18,081 nt of DNA, from assembly GCA_013694495.1 (NCBI GenBank), contig JACDCH010000246.1:1-18081 (forward strand), given 5' to 3'. The DNA is from Acidimicrobiia bacterium (GTDB taxonomy: Bacteria > Actinomycetota > Acidimicrobiia > Acidimicrobiales > JACDCH01). Position numbers and translations under genes: made by a program. The notes beneath the pieces were generated by a model. That model was given only the letters and a program-made list of their open reading frames with translations, made no database searches and was not told the origin of the DNA. The first letter of the stretch is position 1; every line of letters begins with the position of its first letter. Below, piece by piece: positions 7,074 through 15,194 of this stretch.

Positions 7074-8023
7074 GGAAGTTCCTCCACGGCGGGTTGGTGG
7101 TCGGGGGAGTGACGGAGCGGACGCAGGCCGCTCGGGCGCCCGTCGTTGGTTGCCAGCGCGACGCCGGCGAGCGCGGCGACCCCGAGTCCGAGGGAGGCCG
7201 GGTTGAAGGCCTTGGTCAGGATCGACCGGTCGGCCTTGGCTGCGCCCATCGCGAGCGATGGGCATAGCTGCGAGGGCGATGACGAACGGCCAACGCTTCT
7301 TGGAGGCCGCGACGGTGGCGACCGCGAAGCCGGCTTCGATGGCGCCGACGGCTTGCACGATGCGGCGGGCCCGACCTCGTGGCATGCCGAGGCCCTGCCA
7401 GATGGCGACCTCGCCCTCGTCGACCTTCCACAGCTTGGGCACGAGGCCCTGGTAGGCGAACACGCCGGCGAGCCCGGCGACGGCTGTGGCGTGGGCGATC
7501 GCCTGGTCGCGTGAGCGTTCGGGGGGCGTGCCGTCCTCGAGCCAGAGGCGAAGGCGGTCGAAGCTCCACGCGGTGGCCCACCCGAAGACGGGCCGGAAGA
7601 GCCAGCGGTCGACGAGCTCGCCGAGGCGACCCCAGCGGGGCCGGTAGTCGAAGCGGGTCAGGAATCGCACGCCATCCTCGGTGGGATGTATCGCCAATAG
7701 CCGGCCCCGGCGTCGATGATCGAGCGACGGTCCGAGGCCCAGAACTTGAGCCCGGACCAGCGCGTGCCGTCGGGCCGGTTGCGGTCGCCGAGGGATTGGC
7801 CGCAGCCGCTGACGGTGACGCCGGGGGCGACGGTGGTGGCGTAGGTGAACCGCTGCGGCTCGCCATCGACTCGCGGCAGGTACGTGATGCCGCCGAAGCG
7901 GACGTCCCACCGCTGGTGTGCGTCCGGCTTTTGCGTGGCCTCCCAGACGTCGTCGATCGACGTCCGGATCCGGGACTCGACGTAGATCGGCCGCCGCTTG
8001 CGCTGCTTCGTGATCGGCGTCAT
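7070..8023 (-). pseudogene. SRPBCC-DoxX fusion protein with two compensating frameshifts
   Basis: Starting at ATG 8023, which overlaps the regulator stop (ATGA), the first 150 residues look like an SRPBCC ligand-binding domain (IYVESRIRTSIDDVWEATQ, YATTVAPGVTVSG, GYWRYIP). Near 7685 the frame breaks, apparently from one base missing in a C run, and the matching sequence continues as TEDGVRFLTRFDYRPRWGRL followed by a DoxX-like four-helix membrane region (ATAVAGLAGVFAYQGLVPKL, GAIEAGFAVATVAA). Near 7255, at a perfect hairpin, the frame returns to the first with MGAAKADRSILTKAFNPASL and ends LRHSPDHQPAVEELP, its TGA overlapping the DUF4166 start. Intact start, end and both couplings suggest a functional gene with sequencing indels, but real decay is possible. 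Confidence 0.7.
7244..7263. repeat. Perfect hairpin inside the DoxX region
   Basis: A 9-bp stem GCCCATCGC (7244-7252) and GCGATGGGC (7255-7263) with a 2-base GA loop coincides with the second frameshift. Such a hairpin is a known type of site for sequence compression or polymerase slippage. Confidence 0.6.
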
Positions 8024-8745
8024 CGCTCGATCAGCTCCCCGAGCCGCTCGCGGCCGAGCCGAGCGACGCTGGCATCGAGCGCAGCTGCGAGTACCTGGCG
8101 GGCGGTGGCCTGCAGTTGGGCGAGGGTGCCGGCCAGCTCGCGTGCCTCGTCGGTGTCGAGTCCCTGTTGCCAGTCAGCGGGTGCCAGGCGCGTCTCGAAG
8201 AGGGTGACGAAGCGCGCGGCGACGTCGTCGGTGTGCGCGACGAGCGCCTCCCATTCGTCGAGGATCACGTCAGCGGGGATGCCGAGGCGCGCCAGCGCAG
8301 AGCCGCTCTCGAGGAAGCGGCGGTCGGTGACACGGACCTTGCCGTTGTCGGTGAGCTGCACCAGGCCGAGCGCCGCCGCCCGTTGCATCAGCTCGGGTGT
8401 CATAGACCCGTCCGGGAACTGCTCGAGCAGCTCGAGCGGATCGAGCACGATTGCGTGCACGTCGCCGATGAGCGCGTCGAGCTCGGCTTCGACGCCGATG
8501 ACGGCGTCGAGGCTTCGTCCCTGCTCCCACTGCTCGAGCAGGTTGGCGATGCCGGCGAGGGAGTAGCCCTCTCCCTGGAGGCGGGCGATCAGCCGCAGAC
8601 GGCTGAGGTGGGTGTCGTCGTACCAGCCGGTCCGTCCCTCCAGGCGGGGCGGGGCCAGCAGGCCCTTGTTCTGGTAGAGGCGCACGGTGGTCGACGCCAC
8701 ACCTGCATTCCGTGCCAGGTCGTCGAGGCGGTACTCGGTTCCCAC
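8020..8745 (-). CDS. MerR-family transcriptional regulator
   Basis: This 241-residue protein starts at GTG 8745 with GGGAGGA upstream. The N-terminal winged HTH has the classic MerR layout: YRLDDLARNAGVASTTVRLY and QNKGLLAPPR (residues 5-34), then RTGWYDDTHLSRLRLIARLQ and EGYSLAGIANLLE (about 38-70). The long C-terminal helical part (DPLELLEQFPDGSMTPELMQ and onward) has no metal-binding Cys cluster and is probably a ligand-sensing or dimerisation domain. It leads the minus-strand operon, overlaps the next gene by ATGA, and is divergent from the DUF2071 gene across 56 bases, so it most likely controls both arms. The ligand is unknown. Confidence 0.88.
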   Translation of the reverse strand: MGTEYRLDDLARNAGVASTTVRLYQNKGLLAPPRLEGRTGWYDDTHLSRLRLIARLQGEGYSLAGIANLLEQWEQGRSLDAVIGVEAELDALIGDVHAIVLDPLELLEQFPDGSMTPELMQRAAALGLVQLTDNGKVRVTDRRFLESGSALARLGIPADVILDEWEALVAHTDDVAARFVTLFETRLAPADWQQGLDTDEARELAGTLAQLQATARQVLAAALDASVARLGRERLGELIER

Positions 8746-8801
8746 GGCGTTCCTCCCATCCGCTTGCAGTTAGTACGTGAGTAAATGATAGCGTATCAAT
8801 C
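8746..8801. promoter_or_regulatory. Divergent promoter region with candidate MerR site
   Basis: This 56-base gap serves both cargo operons. On the minus strand TTGATA (8799-8794) and TACTAA (8775-8770) are 18 bases apart. An imperfect dyad TACG (8774-8777), 14 bases, CGTA (8792-8795) lies in this spacer, the place where MerR proteins bind. The region is noticeably AT-richer than its surroundings. No Shine-Dalgarno is evident before ATG 8802. Confidence 0.4.
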
Positions 8802-9539
8802 ATGAGCGAACAAGACCCTCGTCTGCGCCGGGCAATCCGGGGCACGATCCACCGCCGGCTCCTGATCAACGCGTTGGTCGATCCAGACGAGGCGGCGCAC
8901 CACCTCCCCGGCGGATTGCGGCCGCACGTGAGCGGCGAAGGAACCGTCGTCGGGTGCTGCCTGCTGTCCATCGACTCGATCCGACCCGCCGGCATCCCGG
9001 CCAGGTTCGGTTCGCGCCTGCGCGCCGCCGCGCACCGGATCTCGGTCGAGTGGGACGACGACGCCGGCACCAGCGTCGGTGTGTACGTGCCCGTCCGGCA
9101 CACCGATTCCCGCCCGGCGAGGATGCTCGGTGGTCGCTGGTTTCCTGGCGTCCACCGTCGCGCAACCATCGAAGTCGCCGAGAACGAGCAGTGCCTCGAC
9201 TGGCTCGTCGAGCCCCAAGAGGATGCGGACCGGTTCGGCATCCATGTGGCGGCTTCGATCCCATCGACGGCGCCGGTGTCGCCGGGCGAGCCGATCGGCG
9301 GAACCTGCCTGGCTGCGGCGGTTGGTCTCTCGCCGGACCATCGGGGTGTGCTCGAGGCTGCGCGCATGGACCCCGACCATCGGGTCGCCCAGCTGGTCGA
9401 GATCGACCGCATCGACTCGCAGTTCCTCGCCGGCTTCGTCAGCGCCCGACCAGCGCCCTCCTACCTCATGCGAGACGTCGATGTCAGGTGGACCCCAGCG
9501 CGGGCGCCTCGCATCCGGGCGCACGAGGTGTCGGCGTGA
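8802..9539 (+). CDS. DUF2071 (YqjF-like) family protein
   Basis: This 245-residue cytosolic protein begins with a basic segment HRRLLINALVDPDEAAHHLP and continues with GTVVGCCLLSIDSIRPAGIP, a VGVYVPVRHTDSRPARMLGG motif with the following WFPGVHRRATIEV, and a C-terminal SYLMRDVDVRW. This order of strands resembles the DUF2071/YqjF family, related in fold to acetoacetate decarboxylase-like proteins; no enzymatic activity is established. It is the first gene of the plus-strand arm and overlaps the next gene by GTGA. The ATG at 8802 is only about 56 bases from the divergent regulator start. The family call is moderately sure. Confidence 0.7.
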   Translation: MSEQDPRLRRAIRGTIHRRLLINALVDPDEAAHHLPGGLRPHVSGEGTVVGCCLLSIDSIRPAGIPARFGSRLRAAAHRISVEWDDDAGTSVGVYVPVRHTDSRPARMLGGRWFPGVHRRATIEVAENEQCLDWLVEPQEDADRFGIHVAASIPSTAPVSPGEPIGGTCLAAAVGLSPDHRGVLEAARMDPDHRVAQLVEIDRIDSQFLAGFVSARPAPSYLMRDVDVRWTPARAPRIRAHEVSA

Positions 9540-10447
9540 AGGTGGTCATCGCCGGGGGGACTGGGGTGCTCGGGCGCCGGCTTGCCGGCGACTTCGCCGA
9601 CCACGGTGACGAGGTGGTAATCCTCACTCGGTCACCCCGCTCTGACGTCACCCACCGGCAGGTCCAGTGGGACGGGCGCACTGTCGGACCATGGTCCGCC
9701 GAACTCGAGGACGCGATCGTTGTAAATCTCGCCGGGGAGCTCGTCGACCGCCGGCCGACCCCCCAGAACGTTGCTCTGCTCCGGGCTTCACGGGTCGAGC
9801 CGACGCGGGCGCTGGTGGCCGCAGCGTCGGGGCTCGTCCGCCCGCCGGCGCTGTGGCTGCAGATGTCCACGCTCGCGATCTACGGCGACGCTGGGCCGGA
9901 CCTCGTCGACGAAGTGCATCCTGTCGCCGATGGGCCACCGCAGATGGCCGGTGTGGCCGTCCCGTGGGAACACGCCGTTCAAGGGGTCGCCGCCGAGCGG
10001 CTCGTCGTCATGCGCACAGGGATCGTTCTCGACCGAGACACACCAGCCGTCGACCGGCTCGCACGGCTCACCAAGCTCTTCCTCGGGGGCCGCATCAGCA
10101 CCGGCGAGCAGTGGATCAGCTGGGTCCACGCGACCGACTTCCGACGCGCGGTCGCCTTCATCCGCGAACACGACGACCTCGACGGCGTCGTCCACCTCAC
10201 GTCGCCCCACCCCATCCAGAACCGCGACATGATGGCTTCGCTCCGCCAGGCGCTCCACCGCCCGTGGTCGCCGCCGACGCCGAAGCCGCTGGTTCACCTC
10301 GGCGCCTTGTTCATGCGCACCGATCCCGCCCTCGCGCTCACCGGCCGTCGATGCGTCCCCCGTCGCCTCGCCGAGGCCGGGTTCGAGTTCCAGTACCCGA
10401 CCTTCGATGCAGCGCTCGCCGAACTCATCGGCAGGACCGCGACATGA
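9536..10447 (+). CDS. TIGR01777-type SDR epimerase-like protein
   Basis: This 303-residue protein starts at GTG 9536, overlapping the upstream stop. The N-terminus has the Rossmann dinucleotide motif AGGTGVLGRRLA (residues 6-17). NLAGELVDRRPTP (64-76) is the signature that marks the TIGR01777 (YfcH-like) branch of extended SDRs; LQMSTLAIYGDAG (108-120) corresponds to the catalytic-loop region, and no clear YxxxK pair is seen, as is usual in this branch. Later motifs include WEHAV, MRTGIVLD and a C-terminal TGRRCVPRRLAEAGFEFQYP. The substrate is unknown. Its TGA overlaps the ATG of the following SRPBCC gene (ATGA). Confidence 0.88.
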   Translation: MKVVIAGGTGVLGRRLAGDFADHGDEVVILTRSPRSDVTHRQVQWDGRTVGPWSAELEDAIVVNLAGELVDRRPTPQNVALLRASRVEPTRALVAAASGLVRPPALWLQMSTLAIYGDAGPDLVDEVHPVADGPPQMAGVAVPWEHAVQGVAAERLVVMRTGIVLDRDTPAVDRLARLTKLFLGGRISTGEQWISWVHATDFRRAVAFIREHDDLDGVVHLTSPHPIQNRDMMASLRQALHRPWSPPTPKPLVHLGALFMRTDPALALTGRRCVPRRLAEAGFEFQYPTFDAALAELIGRTAT

Positions 10448-10902
10448 CCATCGAGTTCGCGCACGTCACGACCATCGAGGCGCCGATCGACGCCGTCTTC
10501 GACCTCTCCCTCGACATCGACGCCCACCTCGCCTCGATGGCCGAGTCCGGTGAGCGCGCGGTGGCCGGCACCACCACCGGGTTGATCGGCCTCGGCGAGA
10601 CGGTGACGTGGCGCGCCCGACACTTCGGCATTCCCTTCACCATGACCAGCAAGGTGACCGAGTGGGACAGGCCTCGCCGCTTCGTCGACGAGCAGCTCAA
10701 GGGGCCGTTTCGACGATTCCACCACGAGCACGTCTTCGACTCTGCCGACGGCGTCACCACGATGACGGATCGCATTCGCTTCGACGCGCCCCTCGGACCA
10801 CTGGGGCGTCTCGTCGAGACGCTCGTGCTCGGGCGCTACCTCCACAAGCTGATCGACGAGCGCGGTCAGTACCTCAAGGCCACAGCCGAGCGGGGTTGCT
10901 GA
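10444..10902 (+). CDS. SRPBCC family protein
   Basis: This 152-residue protein begins FAHVTTIEAPIDAVFDLSLD, the typical first strand and helix of the START/Bet v1-like SRPBCC fold, and continues with ETVTWRARHFGIPFTMTSKV, FVDEQLKGPFRRFHHEHVF and the long C-terminal helix LGRLVETLVLGRYLHKLIDE. This fold binds hydrophobic ligands in a central cavity. Together with the TIGR01777 partner immediately upstream (ATGA overlap) it probably acts on, or carries, the same small hydrophobic molecule; that is inference. It is the last gene of the plus-strand arm, ending 224 bases before the relaxase stop. Confidence 0.85.
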   Translation: MTIEFAHVTTIEAPIDAVFDLSLDIDAHLASMAESGERAVAGTTTGLIGLGETVTWRARHFGIPFTMTSKVTEWDRPRRFVDEQLKGPFRRFHHEHVFDSADGVTTMTDRIRFDAPLGPLGRLVETLVLGRYLHKLIDERGQYLKATAERGC

Positions 10903-11126
10903 CCACGGCCGCAGCCGCCCCCACGGGCAGCTGGCAGCCCGACTCTCATGGGTTTGACGAGCTTCTCGTGTTCGCCGCACCCCACGGTGGCACGGATCGA
11001 ACGTCGCAGCCCGCTCTCAGCTCTCTTGCCTTGTCGAGCCGGTGCCAAGCGGACGTCAAGCCGAATGCCCCGTCCGCACGGCTCGATCTCGCTTCCTCAT
11101 CGTCGGGAGTGGTGCATTGCGCGGTC
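10903..11126. other. Spacer between convergent cargo and relaxase genes
   Basis: No gene is supported here. A small hairpin ACGAG (10957-10961), CTT loop, CTCGT (10965-10969) is the only local structure noted and might contribute to termination. Confidence 0.4.
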
Positions 11127-14100
11127 CTACAGCGACAGCTCGATGCCGAGCTCTCGCTGAGGGACCTCGCGCTCCGGTAAGCGGCCGAGGGTGCGGTTGA
11201 GGTCGGTGACGGCGCCCCGGGCGGCCTGGTGGCTTGACACGTACGCGTCAACCTCGAGATAGCCGCGTGGTTCGGGTTCGAGGAGGTCGCTGCCGTGGTA
11301 GTCGTAGGCTTCCCGGTGCTGGGCGACCTGGCCGGCCGCTTCCTTCCACGCCGACAGCTCTGATGCTCGGGCCGGGACGGGGCCGAGGTGCTCGACGAGG
11401 AACGCCGGCGCGATCGCCGCCAGGCGTTCGCCTCGGCCCAGCACGTCGTCAGCGAGGCGGTGCTGCACGATGGCTTGCTCGGCGAGGAGCTCGGGGCGTC
11501 GTTGGGCGACGGCGTGGGCCTGGCTGAACGCCTTGACCGCTCGGGCCTCGAGTCCTTCGGCTTCGCGGAGTCGGGGGCCTTCCTGCTCGAGGGTTCGTGG
11601 GATCCAGTTGATCTCGTTGCGGGCGGTGGTGAGCTCGTGGGCGTGACGGCGCCGGAGGAGCGGGCGGTCGTAGGTCTCGATCGTCGCTCGGGCCCGTTGG
11701 AGCCGACCCTCGAGGTCGGCGATCCGCTCGGCGATCGCCTCCCGATCGTGGCCGGCGCGGATGACCCAGCGGCGGGCGTCGTCGACGCCGCTGGTGCCGA
11801 ATCGGATCAGCCGGTCGAGCTCGTCGCGTCGTTCCAGCAGCTCCCGCAGTTGCGACGACCGGGTGAGGTCGCGGCCGTCGTTGTCGGTGGTTCCGACGGT
11901 CTCGGGCCGGCGGAGGTCCTCTCGGACGGCGATGGCGGGCCGGTCGATCCAGTTGCGGCTGAGGGCCTCGGTGAGCACGTCGGCGGCGGTCTCCTCGCCG
12001 GTCGTGGCCACGAAGGCTTCGTTGGAGTGCCGTCCACGGGTGAGGGGGACATAGATGCCGCGGGCGTCGATGGGGCCGTCGAGGTAGAGGTAGGAGCGGT
12101 CGACGGTCCGGCCTTGGTTGGCATGGCTGGTCTCGGCGTAGGCCAGCTCGACGTGCTCGGCGACGTACACGGCGGGAAGGCGCACCGATCCGGTCCGGCC
12201 CTGGACGAGCAGCGTGCCGTCGTGCTCGACGGTGTCGATGGTCCAGTGGTCGCGGTTCTTGACCATGAGGTGCCGGTCGGTCACCAGTTGGCGGTCGTTC
12301 TTGCGGGTGGCGATCCGGTCGCCGGGGAGAAGCCGGTAAGGGCCGACCTGCAGGGACGGGGCCGCGGGGTCGAGTTCGCCGGCCTCGATGCGTCGCTGCT
12401 GGGCCTCGAGGTTCAACTCGACGATCGCGGCGGTGGTCGGGGCCATGAGCGCGGCGCGCTCGCCGGCGTGGGTGGCGGTCCACCAGGCGTCGACGACGGC
12501 GGTGCGCATCCGATTGGCGGTGCCGCCGTGGAGGCGGTCGTGGCGGTCGTAGAGGTCGATGACGGTCGTGTCGCCTCGGCGTAGCCGGAGGCTGGCGTCG
12601 GCTTCCCATGGGGCGTCGAAGCGGTGGACTCGTTCGAGTTCGATGGCGCCGAAGGTGTCGACGAGGTGGCCGAACATGCCACCTCGTCCGATGGCGGAGA
12701 ACTGGAGGGGGTCTCCGATGAGGGCGAGCCGCCAGCCCCGCCGGCCGGCGAGGTCGACCAGTTCGGCGAGTCGTGGGGTGGGGACCATGGCCGCTTCGTC
12801 GAGGATGATGGTGGCGCCGGGGGGTAGGTCGTAGCGGTGGTCGGGCGGACGGGTGAGGGTGTGCTCGACGAGGAGCTTGTCGAGGGTGTCGGCGTCGACG
12901 CCGGCGTCGGTGGCGAGGACCTCCGCCGCGGTGGCGGAGGGGGCGACGCCGAAGACGGCTCGTCCTTGGCTACGGAGGTGCTCGACGGCGGGGGCGATGG
13001 CGGAGGTCTTGCCGGTCCCGGCGGGCCCGACGGCGAGGACGAGCTGGCGGTCTCCGGCCATCGCGCCGGCGAGCTCTTGCTGGGGACCTTCGAGCGTGTC
13101 GGCGGCAGCGACGCGGGTGTCGGCTCCGCCCATGCCGATGCGTTGTTCGAGGAGGGCGAGGAGTCGTTCTTCCTCGGCGAGGATGCTCGGGAGGGTGAGG
13201 CTGCGATCGACGGCGGCTTCGGTGACGGGGCGGCCGTCGCGACGGAGCGGGACTCCGTCGGGGATGGGGCGGGAGAGGTCGACGTGTCGCAGCTCGATGA
13301 CGCGGCCGGCGAGGTCGTCGAGCCAAGGAGCCAGCTGAGCGGCAGGTATCGCGACCAGGGTGGGGACGGCCCCGGCGAGCTCGCGGACCAGTTCGGCGGG
13401 CCGCCAGGTCGACTGGCGTGCTGTCAGCTCTTCGAGGGCGCGCTCGACGACCCGCGTCTCGATCGAGTCGTCGACGGTGAGCAGGGTCGCGGTGCGAGCG
13501 AGGGCGGTGCCGACGAGCTGCTCTGGCGCATGGCCGAGGTTCGCGAGGCGCTCTCGCCATTCGGTGTCGAGGGTCGGTAGTTCGGTGGCGGTCTTGGCGG
13601 GTCGGCTGTCGAGCACGGCCTCGCGTTCGAGGCGCCAGCGTTCCTGGGGGGTGGGTGCTCGTTCCATGGTGTCCTGGAACCGGTCGAGCTTCTCGGCGAT
13701 GCGGGCCTCGACTTGGCGGGTGCGGGTGGAGAACTCGGCGAGCACGGCCGCGGGGATTTCGGCGATCTCGGCGATGCCGTTGGCCGGCTCGACCCACCGG
13801 ACACCGAGGCGGGCGCTGAGCTCGGCGCGGAGACCGGCGTGGTAGAGGCGGGAGAGGGTCTGCTGGTCTCGTTTGATGGTGCGGGCGTCGAGGGCCAGCC
13901 ACCGCCCGTCGGGGGCGAGGACGCGATTGGGGATGACGACGTGGGTGTGCAGCTGGGGGTCGATGGCCCGGCTGCTGTGCTGGCGGAACAGCGCGGCGAT
14001 GATCCCGTCGCCGTCGAACGTGCAGACCTGCCCGGCGACGCGGTAGCGGACCTGGGCGTGGGTCTCGATCCAGTCGACGACGGCACCGACCGCGGCGTCA

Positions 14101-14429
14101 TGCGCAGCGAGGACCTCGGCTCGCTGGCCGACGTCGCCGAACGCGAACAGGATCGATACCGATTTCGGGGCCGAGCAGGTGACGTCGAACCCGCGGGTGG
14201 TCCGTTCGGTGTGGAGTGATCCGAGGAGCTCGCCGGTGCGGGGGTCGACGCCGGCCATCAGGTCGAGGAAGTCGTCTTCGTCGATGGCGCGGTCGAGGCC
14301 GAGGGCCTGGGCGCCGGCGCCTCGCCAGACGCCGGGCGGTTCGCCGCGGTCGAGGTAGTAGTCGAGGTTCGCCTCGACGTAGTAACGGCCGGCGTCGGCA
14401 CCCTTGAGGGTGGTGGTGCGGGCGGTCAT
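11127..14429 (-). CDS. MobF (TrwC-like) conjugative relaxase with helicase domain
   Basis: This protein of about 1,100 residues nicks and unwinds element DNA at oriT for transfer. Numbered from a GTG at 14456; the preferred ATG at 14429 is nine residues shorter. N-terminal relaxase domain (about 15-290): tyrosines Y25/Y26 and Y33/Y34, the YYLDRGEPPGVWRG motif, SAPKSVS (95-101), and the three-His metal site H160, H170, H172 in DPQLHTHVVIPN. Helicase domain: Walker A GPAGTGKT (477-484), Walker B IILDEAAM (550-557), ALIGDPLQFSAIGRGG (578-593), SHANQGRTVD (777-786) and YVPLTRGRHS (802-811). The C-terminal 250 residues are helical, probably coiled. Length and domain order fit complete MobF proteins. 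No coupling protein is encoded nearby. Confidence 0.92.
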   Translation of the reverse strand: MTARTTTLKGADAGRYYVEANLDYYLDRGEPPGVWRGAGAQALGLDRAIDEDDFLDLMAGVDPRTGELLGSLHTERTTRGFDVTCSAPKSVSILFAFGDVGQRAEVLAAHDAAVGAVVDWIETHAQVRYRVAGQVCTFDGDGIIAALFRQHSSRAIDPQLHTHVVIPNRVLAPDGRWLALDARTIKRDQQTLSRLYHAGLRAELSARLGVRWVEPANGIAEIAEIPAAVLAEFSTRTRQVEARIAEKLDRFQDTMERAPTPQERWRLEREAVLDSRPAKTATELPTLDTEWRERLANLGHAPEQLVGTALARTATLLTVDDSIETRVVERALEELTARQSTWRPAELVRELAGAVPTLVAIPAAQLAPWLDDLAGRVIELRHVDLSRPIPDGVPLRRDGRPVTEAAVDRSLTLPSILAEEERLLALLEQRIGMGGADTRVAAADTLEGPQQELAGAMAGDRQLVLAVGPAGTGKTSAIAPAVEHLRSQGRAVFGVAPSATAAEVLATDAGVDADTLDKLLVEHTLTRPPDHRYDLPPGATIILDEAAMVPTPRLAELVDLAGRRGWRLALIGDPLQFSAIGRGGMFGHLVDTFGAIELERVHRFDAPWEADASLRLRRGDTTVIDLYDRHDRLHGGTANRMRTAVVDAWWTATHAGERAALMAPTTAAIVELNLEAQQRRIEAGELDPAAPSLQVGPYRLLPGDRIATRKNDRQLVTDRHLMVKNRDHWTIDTVEHDGTLLVQGRTGSVRLPAVYVAEHVELAYAETSHANQGRTVDRSYLYLDGPIDARGIYVPLTRGRHSNEAFVATTGEETAADVLTEALSRNWIDRPAIAVREDLRRPETVGTTDNDGRDLTRSSQLRELLERRDELDRLIRFGTSGVDDARRWVIRAGHDREAIAERIADLEGRLQRARATIETYDRPLLRRRHAHELTTARNEINWIPRTLEQEGPRLREAEGLEARAVKAFSQAHAVAQRRPELLAEQAIVQHRLADDVLGRGERLAAIAPAFLVEHLGPVPARASELSAWKEAAGQVAQHREAYDYHGSDLLEPEPRGYLEVDAYVSSHQAARGAVTDLNRTLGRLPEREVPQRELGIELSL

Positions 14430-14519
14430 CGTGGGTCCCGGCACGAGCGCGTGCACTCGTCTGTGATCAGTTGCGACAGGGGACCAATGGAGGGTGCTCT
14501 CATCGGAGGGCGCCGGGGT
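14430..14519. promoter_or_regulatory. Relaxase upstream region, candidate oriT
   Basis: The 90-base gap before the relaxase start contains the hairpin GCACG (14441-14445), AGCG, CGTGC (14450-14454) and the asymmetric stretch CTGTGATCAGTTGCGACAGG (14461-14480). MobF nick sites usually lie next to the relaxase gene, so this is the first place to look. No known nic consensus was recognised. Confidence 0.3.
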
Positions 14520-14855
14520 TCAGGCGGTCCGGTCAACGAGGACGCGGGCGATGCCGCTGTCGTCGAGGAGGAGCCGGTACCGGGGAGAAGCGAACGTGGC
14601 GGTCGGATGGGAGGGCACGGGGACGACGACGCCGGCCCGGATGAGCTGGCGCAGGCGCCGATGGACAGAATCCTTGGACAGGAACTCGAGGCGCTCGGCG
14701 ATCTCGCGGGTGCTCGCGGCGGCGATCAGTGCGCCGTCGACCTCGTCGGCCGCCACGATGAGGTCCTGCAGCACGGCGAGGGCCTGGGGCCCGTGCTCAC
14801 GAAGGAACCGCAGAGCTTGCGGGTAGCGGTGCTCGATCCGGACCTCAGGCAGCAT
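14520..14855 (-). CDS. Small winged-HTH regulatory protein
   Basis: This 111-residue protein (ATG 14855; an upstream ATG at 14879 would add 8) contains a probable winged helix-turn-helix at about 48-80: STREIAERLEFLSKDSVHRR followed by LRQLIRAGVVVPV, then a wing-like strand pair ATFASPRYRLLLDDSG. The N-terminal half (ALRFLREHGPQALAVLQDLI) is helical. It overlaps the stop of the excisionase-like gene upstream by 11 bases and precedes the relaxase in the same direction, so it belongs to one operon with both. A role in control of relaxase expression or in relaxosome assembly is likely but unproven. Confidence 0.65.
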   Translation of the reverse strand: MLPEVRIEHRYPQALRFLREHGPQALAVLQDLIVAADEVDGALIAAASTREIAERLEFLSKDSVHRRLRQLIRAGVVVPVPSHPTATFASPRYRLLLDDSGIARVLVDRTA

Positions 14856-15072
14856 CGGTGCCGCCCAGGTCCTCGGCATCGATCAGGGCCATGCGGAGCA
14901 GCGCCGCGGTTGGGATTCGTAGGCAACGACCGAAGCGGACGACCGGGATGCCTTCCTTGCCGCCGGTCTCGCGCCACAGGCGCGTCTGCTCGTACAGCTG
15001 TGACCGACCCAACTGGGTCAGCTCCTGCGCCTGCTCCACCCGCAGGAAGGGCGGAAGGTCTTCGAGTCGCAT
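14845..15072 (-). CDS. Excisionase-like HTH protein
   Basis: This 75-residue protein is read from ATG 15072, which has an excellent GGAGGT; an ATG at 15117 would add 15 residues. It holds a MerR-like/HTH_17 DNA-binding domain: PPFLRVEQAQELTQLGRSQL, YEQTRLWRETGG, then VVRFGRCLRIPTAALLRM. The 'grsqlYe ... ipvvrfGrclRIp' order is characteristic of excisionase-type (Xis/AlpA-like) proteins, which bend att DNA to direct excision. It is divergent from the XRE regulator, across a region with GAGAC half-sites, and co-directional with the HTH and relaxase genes. Context inside an integrase-bearing element strongly supports the role. Confidence 0.78.
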   Translation of the reverse strand: MRLEDLPPFLRVEQAQELTQLGRSQLYEQTRLWRETGGKEGIPVVRFGRCLRIPTAALLRMALIDAEDLGGTDAA

Positions 15073-15194
15073 CGCCACCTCCGGCGAGCCAAGGTTTCCC
15101 CTAGCGTAATCAGTCATAACATGATGAGATGTTCGGGCGGAAGTGGCAACACGAGACAGCCGATGGCCTGTCTCCCATCTGAGACGGAGCCGGC
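15073..15194. promoter_or_regulatory. Divergent control region with GAGAC half-sites
   Basis: A perfect dyad GAGACAG (15153-15159), 8 bases, CTGTCTC (15168-15174) is followed by a third half-site GAGAC (15181-15185), which with 15170-15174 forms a second dyad with a 6-base gap. On the minus strand TTGCCA (15149-15144) and CATCAT (15126-15121) are 17 bases apart and would start the excisionase transcript. The dyads lie where the divergent XRE regulator could repress itself and the excisionase. Confidence 0.5.

Noticed and set aside
6393..7910. A single 505-codon minus-strand gene joining DoxX and DUF4166
   Set aside because: The run-on exists only because of the two frameshifts; the part before 7073 is partly out of frame and the DUF4166 protein has its own GGAGG and ATG.
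7379..8566. 395-codon plus-strand open frame over the DoxX and MerR genes
   Set aside because: Arg/Ser/Ala-rich antisense frame covering recognisable domains on the other strand.
11388..12584. 398-codon plus-strand open frame within the relaxase region
   Set aside because: Antisense to the relaxase helicase domain; composition is repetitive Val/Gly/Asp, typical of high-GC shadow frames.
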